A model generated the notes under the pieces. It made no database searches. It was given only the letters and a program-made list of their open reading frames with translations, and was not told the DNA's origin. A stretch of 10,066 bases of DNA from JBGOUJ01 sp041477005 (GTDB taxonomy: Bacteria > Acidobacteriota > Terriglobia > Bryobacterales > JACQDG01): the NCBI GenBank assembly GCA_041477005.1, contig JBGOUJ010000254.1, forward strand, positions 1 to 10,066. The letters run 5' to 3'. The translations under genes were made by a program, and so were the position numbers. The first letter of the stretch is position 1. Each line of letters starts with the position of its first letter. Of the stretch, positions 6,112 to 10,066 are shown one piece after another.

Positions 6112-7588
6112 ACCGGCTGCCGCCGGATCGAGCGGCCGGATGGCGCTCGGCTGTTTTGGGGCGGCTTTTGTTTTCCTGCTGATTACCCATTTCCCGTACC
6201 TGCGGCTTCCTTACCATTGGGACGAGTTGGGCTACTTCATCCCCGCCGCCCACGATGTGCTGGCGGCGGGCGCCCTGGTCCCCCGCTCCACGCCGCCGAA
6301 CGTCCATCCGCCACTGCTGATGCTCTACCTGGCCGGCGTGTGGAAGCTGTTCGGCTTCGGGATCGCCCCCACGCGGGTGGCGATGCTGGCAGTGGGAGCG
6401 GCGGTCATTTGCGTCGCCTTTCTCTTGACGCGCCGTCTCGCGAACATCCGCGCCGCCTGGACCGCCGCGGCGCTGGTGGCCGTCTCGCCGCCGTTTGTCG
6501 CCCAGGACATGCTCGCCCACCTGGACCTGCCGGCAACGTTCTGGACGTTGCTGGCGATTTATTGGTTCTTGCAGGAACGCCCGTGGCTTTGCGGGGCGGC
6601 GGCCACGGCGCTCGTGCTCACCAAGGAAACCGGGATCCTGGTGCCGCTCGTTCTGGCCGCCTTCGCCCGCGACGAACGGAGGCGCTGGTGGCCCCTGCTG
6701 ATGCCCTTCGCGGCGTTGACATGCTGGCTGGCGGTGGTGCGGTCGGCGACCGGCCACTGGCTGGGTAACGCCGGGTTCGCGGAATACAACCTGGCCGCGG
6801 CGCTGCGCTGGTGGCGGATCCCGTGGGTATTGCTGCGGCGGCTATATCAACTGGGGTTTGCCGATTTCCACTGGGTGGCGACGGGCTTATCGGTCGTCGC
6901 CGTGCGGCGTCACGGAGCGCTGCGAGGGCCGTCCTGGCGGTTAGTGGGGACCGTCCTGGCCGCTTACTTGCTGCTGCACAGCGTGGTTGGTGGCGCCATA
7001 TTGCTCCGATACCTGCTGCCGGCGCTGGCCCTGTTCTATGTGGCGACGGCTGCCGCTCTGGAGTCTCTCCCGGCGCGGCTGCGCCAGGCAGGCCTGGCGA
7101 TGCTGCTCGCGGGCCTCGCCATCTCCAACTGGTGGAACCCGCCCTATCCGTTCGGCTACGAGGACAATCTGGCGGTCACCGATTTCATCCGCTTGCAGCA
7201 ACAGGCCGCCCGATGGCTCTCCCAGCACTCCGGGAACCGGACGGTAACCACCGCTTGGCCGCTCACCGACGCGCTGACCAACCCGCTCGCCGGCTACGTG
7301 ACCCGCCCACTCAAGGTCCGCGCGCTCGAAAATTTCCAACCCGAAGCCTGGAAGGCCGTACGCGCCGACCAGATGGAGGTGGTGGCAATCTATTCCCGGA
7401 GCTGGGATCCCGCTCGTGGCTGGCAAAATTGGCCCCCCGCCACCCGGCTGCTCGAAAAGTACTTCGGCTACACTCCCCAGCTTTCTCCGGAGCAGGTGAT
7501 CGAGCGGTTCCACCTCCGCCCCGTTGCCCGATGGGAGAGTCGCGGCCAGTGGATGGAAATCCTGGAAGCAGGGGCGAGAGACAAGTGA
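6098..7588 (+). CDS. GT-C family glycosyltransferase (GT39/PMT_2-like), multi-spanning membrane protein
   Basis: Likely transfers a sugar from a polyprenyl-phosphate donor to a lipid, glycan or protein on the outer face of the inner membrane; donor and acceptor unknown. Seen: a first membrane helix (ALGCFGAAFVFLLITHFPYL), then the first-loop motif HWDELGYF whose Asp-Glu pair is the GT-C catalytic signature (Asp42-Glu43 with this start), then several hydrophobic segments (for example VAMLAVGAAVICVAFLL, LVGTVLAAYLLLHSVVGGAIL) and a soluble C-terminal part of about 120 residues. The start is uncertain: GTG at 6098 has GGCGGGAG upstream and overlaps DUF3467 by 14 bp (496 residues); ATG at 6140 gives 482 residues starting directly at the membrane helix. 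An upstream TTG at 6062 is less likely. It is the third gene of the oxidase/DUF3467 cluster. Confidence 0.85.
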   Translation: MSCTEPAAAGSSGRMALGCFGAAFVFLLITHFPYLRLPYHWDELGYFIPAAHDVLAAGALVPRSTPPNVHPPLLMLYLAGVWKLFGFGIAPTRVAMLAVGAAVICVAFLLTRRLANIRAAWTAAALVAVSPPFVAQDMLAHLDLPATFWTLLAIYWFLQERPWLCGAAATALVLTKETGILVPLVLAAFARDERRRWWPLLMPFAALTCWLAVVRSATGHWLGNAGFAEYNLAAALRWWRIPWVLLRRLYQLGFADFHWVATGLSVVAVRRHGALRGPSWRLVGTVLAAYLLLHSVVGGAILLRYLLPALALFYVATAAALESLPARLRQAGLAMLLAGLAISNWWNPPYPFGYEDNLAVTDFIRLQQQAARWLSQHSGNRTVTTAWPLTDALTNPLAGYVTRPLKVRALENFQPEAWKAVRADQMEVVAIYSRSWDPARGWQNWPPATRLLEKYFGYTPQLSPEQVIERFHLRPVARWESRGQWMEILEAGARDK

Positions 7589-7598
7589 GGAGCCGACG

Positions 7599-7610
7599 CC
7601 TCCGCGGAGG
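7599..7610. repeat. Perfect 12-bp palindrome after the glycosyltransferase gene
   Basis: CCTCCGCGGAGG reads the same on both strands and begins ten bases after the glycosyltransferase stop. As RNA it gives only a 4-bp stem with a CGCG loop and no T-run follows, so it is a poor terminator. A dimeric protein-binding site is possible; chance in GC-rich DNA is also possible. Confidence 0.35.
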
Positions 7611-7625
7611 GTGTGAGAGCGTCCT

Positions 7626-7642
7626 ACTTGTCACTTGTCACT
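7626..7642 (+). promoter_or_regulatory. Tandem ACTTGTC repeat, possible -35 region for tig
   Basis: ACTTGTC occurs twice in tandem plus a partial third copy (ACT), 7-bp period. Each full unit contains TTGTCA, a 5/6 match to a sigma70 -35 box (7628-7633 and 7635-7640). The candidate -10 downstream (TATTCG at 7652-7657, 18 bp from the first) is poor. It could be the tig promoter region or an activator site; weak support. Confidence 0.3.
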
Positions 7643-7679
7643 GCCTTATGGTATTCGTAGGTTTGGAGCGAGGTCGGCG

Positions 7680-8942
7680 TTGCCGCTGGTAAACGGTTGC
7701 AAGCACGAGCTCGAAATCACCATTCCACCCGAGGCGGTGGAGCAGGAAACCGAGCGGGTAATCACCAAGATCAGGGGCCGGGCGCGCATTCCGGGGTTTC
7801 GGCTGGGAAAGGCGCCGGCATCGATGGTCCGCCTCCGCTTTGCCGACGAGATCCGCAAAGAAGTGATGGATGCGCTGATTCCCCGCCACCTGTTCCAGCA
7901 GATCGAGGCGGAGGGCCTGCGCCCGGTGGGAACGCCGGGCGTCAGCGACGTTGTGTTCGAGCCGGGCGCGCCGCTGCGGTTCAAGGCGGATTTCGAGGTT
8001 CTCCCGGAGTTCGACCTGCAGGAATACCGCGGCATCGAGGTCGAATACAACGAGTCGGACGTGACCGAAGAAGAGATCGCCGAGGCGCTGGAGCGGATCC
8101 GCGAAAAGCACGCCGTTTATCGGAACCTGGACCCGCGGCCCCTGGCCGATGGGGACGTGGCCGTAGTGAAGATGGAGTCTATCGCCACGCCGTCCGGAGT
8201 GGCCCCCATCCAGCAGGACGAGCTGAACGTCGAGCTGGGCGGGAAAGAAACGCTTCCGGTGTTCACCGAGAACCTGCGCGGCTTGAGCCCCGGAGACCAG
8301 AAGGAAATCGAGGTGACCTACCCGGAGGATTACGGGGAGCGCCGCCTGGCGGGCCAGACCGTTCAGTTTCGCGTCGAGGTGCGGGGCCTGCGGAGCAAGG
8401 AGCTGCCGGAGCTCAACGACGAGCTGGCCAAGGATGAAGGTGACTTCCGGGACCTGGCGGAGCTGCGGGAGCGGATCCGCACCGGCCTCGAAGAGGAGAA
8501 GCGCGAAGAGGCGCACCGTCGGGCCAAGGGGAAGCTGGTCGAGAAGCTGGTGGAGATGCACGATTTCCCGGTGCCGGAACAGCTCGTGGACCGGCAGATC
8601 CGCAGCAACCTGGAGCGGAGCCTGCGGTCGCTCGCCGAGCAGGGCGTCGATCCCACCAAGCTCCACCTGGATTGGAACAAGATCCAGGAAGCCGAGCAGC
8701 CCCGCTCGCAGCGGGAGATCAAAGCCGGGCTGATCCTGGACAAGATCGCGGCGGAGGAGCACATTCGAGCTACCCAGGAGGACGTAGACCGCCAGGTGCA
8801 GATCTACGCGCGGCAAACCAGCCAGCCCGCGGCGGCGGCCCGGGCCAAGCTGGCCGAGCAGGGCGCGCTCGACCGCATCGCCTCGCAGATCCGCAATGAG
8901 AAGACGCTGCAATTTTTGTTTGAGCAGGCCAGAAAGGGGTAG
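7680..8942 (+). CDS. tig: Trigger factor (ribosome-associated chaperone and peptidyl-prolyl isomerase)
   Basis: Binds ribosomal protein L23 at the exit tunnel and shields nascent chains; cytosolic. 420 residues from the chosen start, near the family length. Seen: an N-terminal ribosome-binding domain with GCKHELEITIP and the signature IPGFRLGKAP (38-47; E. coli has GFRKGK), RFADEIRKEVMDALIPRH, an EFDLQEYRGIEV domain boundary, a central FKBP-like region (about 140-230; GDVAVVKME, VTYPEDYGERRLAGQTVQFRVEV), then a long charged helical C-terminal arm. The isomerase part lacks the usual MIPGFE segment (it reads TLPVFTEN), so catalysis may be weak. The start is a TTG at 7680: GGAGCGAGG sits six bases upstream and this gives the usual beginning; an in-frame TTG at 7635 adds 15 atypical residues. 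clpP begins one base after the stop. Confidence 0.93.
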   Translation: MPLVNGCKHELEITIPPEAVEQETERVITKIRGRARIPGFRLGKAPASMVRLRFADEIRKEVMDALIPRHLFQQIEAEGLRPVGTPGVSDVVFEPGAPLRFKADFEVLPEFDLQEYRGIEVEYNESDVTEEEIAEALERIREKHAVYRNLDPRPLADGDVAVVKMESIATPSGVAPIQQDELNVELGGKETLPVFTENLRGLSPGDQKEIEVTYPEDYGERRLAGQTVQFRVEVRGLRSKELPELNDELAKDEGDFRDLAELRERIRTGLEEEKREEAHRRAKGKLVEKLVEMHDFPVPEQLVDRQIRSNLERSLRSLAEQGVDPTKLHLDWNKIQEAEQPRSQREIKAGLILDKIAAEEHIRATQEDVDRQVQIYARQTSQPAAAARAKLAEQGALDRIASQIRNEKTLQFLFEQARKG

Positions 8943-8943
8943 C

Positions 8944-9543
8944 ATGACGACTCCCTACCAGGGGTTGGTGCCGATGGTGGTTGAGCAGACCAACCGCGGC
9001 GAGCGCGCTTACGACATCTATTCGCGCCTGTTGCGGGACAACATCATTTTTGTGGGATTTCCCATCGACGACAACGTGGCCAATCTGGTGACGGCGCAGT
9101 TGCTCTACCTGGAAGCGGAGGATCCGGAGAAAGACATCTCGCTTTACATCAATTCGCCGGGAGGCTCGATCACGGCGGGAATGGCGATCTACGACACGAT
9201 CCAGTTCATCCGGCCCGACATCACGACCTACTGCATCGGCCAGGCAGCGTCGATGGCGGCGGTGCTGCTGGCGGCCGGCACCAAGGGCAAGCGCTTCGCG
9301 CTGCCCAACTCGCGCGTGCTGATCCATCAGCCGTCGCTGGGGGGGCTGTCGGGCCAGGCGACCGATATCGACATCCAGGCCAGGGAGATCCTGCGCATGC
9401 GGGAGATCACGAACCAGATTCTGGCCACGCATACCGGCCAGCCACTGGAGCGAATCCAGCGGGACGTGGAGCGCGACTTCATTTTGAACGCGACCCAGGC
9501 CAAGGAGTACGGATTGGTTGACGAGATCATCGTCAAGCATTAG
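8944..9543 (+). CDS. clpP: ATP-dependent Clp protease proteolytic subunit
   Basis: Serine protease that forms a double heptameric barrel and degrades substrates unfolded by ClpX or ClpA/C; cytosolic. 199 residues, family length. Seen: PMVVEQTNRGERAYDIYSRLL at the N-terminus, the strand SLYINSPGGSITAGMAIYDT, catalytic Ser103 in GQAASMAAVLLAAG, His128 in RVLIHQPSLGG and Asp178 in ERDF, a complete triad. The short, incompletely conserved N-terminal stretch suggests no or minimal propeptide. The ATG at 8944 is preferred over an in-frame upstream start inside tig because AAAGGGG lies just before it and the protein then begins as expected. It is one base after the tig stop, so tig and clpP are probably translationally coupled. 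Confidence 0.97.
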   Translation: MTTPYQGLVPMVVEQTNRGERAYDIYSRLLRDNIIFVGFPIDDNVANLVTAQLLYLEAEDPEKDISLYINSPGGSITAGMAIYDTIQFIRPDITTYCIGQAASMAAVLLAAGTKGKRFALPNSRVLIHQPSLGGLSGQATDIDIQAREILRMREITNQILATHTGQPLERIQRDVERDFILNATQAKEYGLVDEIIVKH

Positions 9544-9545
9544 CG

Positions 9546-9581
9546 GCGCCGCGGCCGTAAGGGAGCGGCCCATGGCGGCGC
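9546..9581 (+). terminator. GC-rich stem-loop after clpP, no T-run
   Basis: Arms GCGCCGC (9546-9552) and GCGGCGC (9575-9581) pair over 7 bp; inside them GGCCG (9553-9557) and CGGCC (9566-9570) pair over 5 bp around an 8-nt loop, with a 4-nt bulge (9571-9574). It starts two bases after the clpP stop. No U-tract follows, so it may stabilise the tig-clpP mRNA 3' end or assist termination rather than being a canonical intrinsic terminator. Confidence 0.45.
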
Positions 9582-9642
9582 ACTACCCAGATGGAGGATG
9601 AAAATCGGGTCTGGATCGGGATTTTTTCAAGGAGAGCGGCTA

Positions 9643-9683
9643 ACCGGATAACGGTAAAAACCGTAAACCGCTCGCTTTACGGT
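9643..9683 (+). repeat. Overlapping, mutually exclusive inverted repeats upstream of clpX
   Basis: ACCGTAAA (9660-9667) and TTTACGGT (9676-9683) form a perfect 8-bp stem with an 8-nt loop. ACGGT (9651-9655) and the same ACCGT (9660-9664) form an alternative 5-bp stem with loop AAAA, and ACCG (9643-9646) can pair with CGGT (9652-9655). The three cannot all form at once. This resembles attenuator-like alternative pairing or a cluster of dyad protein sites. It lies upstream of the candidate clpX promoter, so if that promoter is used it is not in the clpX mRNA, but it would be in read-through mRNA from clpP. Pairing is seen; role is inferred. Confidence 0.5.
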
Positions 9684-9757
9684 CGCGGCGCTGGGATGCC
9701 ACACTGGGGGTGGTAGGTGTTTTTTCTTACTTTGCTGGGGAGTAACACTGCGGTCTA

Positions 9758-9787
9758 TTGCCAACGTATGCCAACTGGAAGCATAAT
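9758..9787 (+). promoter_or_regulatory. clpX: Candidate sigma70-type promoter for clpX
   Basis: TTGCCA (9758-9763, 5/6 to TTGACA) and CATAAT (9782-9787, 5/6 to TATAAT) are separated by 18 bp. Transcription would start about 9794, leaving a leader of about 70 nt. A second possible -10, TATACT (9834-9839), lacks a good -35. This is the best promoter in the window and explains how clpX can be expressed apart from clpP. Within it TGCCAAC occurs at 9759-9765 and 9769-9775, exactly 10 bp apart, overlapping the -35 box and spacer, which looks like an operator position. Confidence 0.6.
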
Positions 9788-9865
9788 GAGGTGGGGCAGA
9801 GGGGTGGTTTATCTGCCGCAGAGGCTGCATCGCTATACTGCGGGGAGTGTGGGTAGCGGAGGGGT

Positions 9866-10066
9866 ATGGTAGTGAAGAGAACTGGGCCGGATGATTCGCT
9901 GCGCTGTTCCTTCTGTCATAAGAGCCAAGAGGTGGTGGGGAAGCTGATTTCCACCCCCAGCGACTACCCCAAGGCTTACATCTGCGATGAGTGCGTAGCT
10001 GTCTGCAACTCGATCCTGGAGGATGATAAGGCCGAGCGCGCTCCCGCCGGTGCGCAGCGGCTGCAG
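9866..10066 (+). CDS. clpX: ATP-dependent Clp protease ATP-binding subunit ClpX, N-terminal part
   Basis: AAA+ unfoldase that recognises tagged or native substrates and feeds them into ClpP. Only the first 67 codons are in the window and the frame runs on at the edge. Seen: the N-terminal C4 zinc-binding domain beginning RTGPDDSLRCSFCHK, with cysteines at 14, 17, 40 and 43 (CSFC and CDEC), followed by VAVCNSILEDD. The spacing between the pairs is 22 residues, four more than in E. coli ClpX (18), because of a DYPK-type insertion. The ATG at 9866 has GGAGG slightly close; an in-frame GTG at 9872 would be better spaced, so the start may be two codons later. The 322-bp gap after clpP holds the hairpins and promoter described separately. 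Confidence 0.95.
   Translation, partial: MVVKRTGPDDSLRCSFCHKSQEVVGKLISTPSDYPKAYICDECVAVCNSILEDDKAERAPAGAQRLQ

Noticed and set aside
7638..8945. A 435-codon open frame on the minus strand, fully antisense to tig
   Set aside because: It mirrors the trigger factor codon positions in GC-rich DNA, has low-complexity Leu/Arg/Asp/His-rich composition and no recognisable domain; a shadow of tig.
9608..9627. T6 run after clpP as an intrinsic terminator
   Set aside because: The only stem feeding it is AAAATC with GATTTT, six mostly A-T pairs around a 13-nt loop, too weak for a convincing terminator.
9627..9830. Minus-strand 67-codon frame in the clpP-clpX gap
   Set aside because: No start signal or recognisable protein, and it overlaps the hairpins and promoter of clpX; taken as noncoding.

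Overview
The window is a GC-rich bacterial chromosomal segment (roughly two thirds G+C by eye) carrying mostly conserved housekeeping genes plus a short accessory block. The protein styles suggest an Acidobacteriota-like organism: a trigger factor beginning with a GCKHELEI-type segment, a ClpX zinc finger with a four-residue DYPK-type insertion, the ribH-nusB pair, and a DUF3467 gene. That placement is inference from remembered family patterns, not a search result.

Layout. Positions 1-1560 (minus) hold the first 520 codons of lepA (elongation factor 4); its end lies outside the window. A 47-bp divergent gap separates it from a plus-strand cluster: enoyl-CoA hydratase (1608-2390), ribH (2423-2911) and nusB (2913-3329). 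Positions 3330-4331 form a lower-GC accessory patch with two unrecognised convergent genes (3445-3825 plus, 3831-4301 minus). Next comes a probable co-transcribed trio: a Tat-signal-like FAD amine-oxidase-family protein (4371-5780), a DUF3467 protein (5818-6111) and a multi-spanning GT-C (GT39/PMT_2-like) glycosyltransferase (about 6098-7588). The window closes with the protein quality-control genes tig (7680-8942), clpP (8944-9543) and the start of clpX (9866 to the edge).

How the genes work together. Trigger factor folds nascent chains, and ClpP with ClpX degrades proteins; tig and clpP are 1 bp apart, while clpX sits behind a 322-bp gap with its own good sigma70-like promoter. RibH and NusB are adjacent by the common bacterial arrangement. 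The oxidase, DUF3467 and glycosyltransferase genes have no established joint role.

The most unusual signal is a 46-bp leader, 42/46 identical, placed in front of both the oxidase and the DUF3467 gene and running through each start codon (4332-4377 and 5779-5824). All four differences fall within five bases of the loop of a conserved inverted repeat, and the two copies bracket exactly one gene, so recombination between them would remove the oxidase cleanly. Other points: an altered substrate-loop motif in RibH, mutually exclusive hairpins between clpP and clpX, and 10-bp-phased TGCCAAC repeats within the clpX promoter. I see no CRISPR array, transposase, tRNA or rRNA. I do not see a clearly new defence or mobile system.
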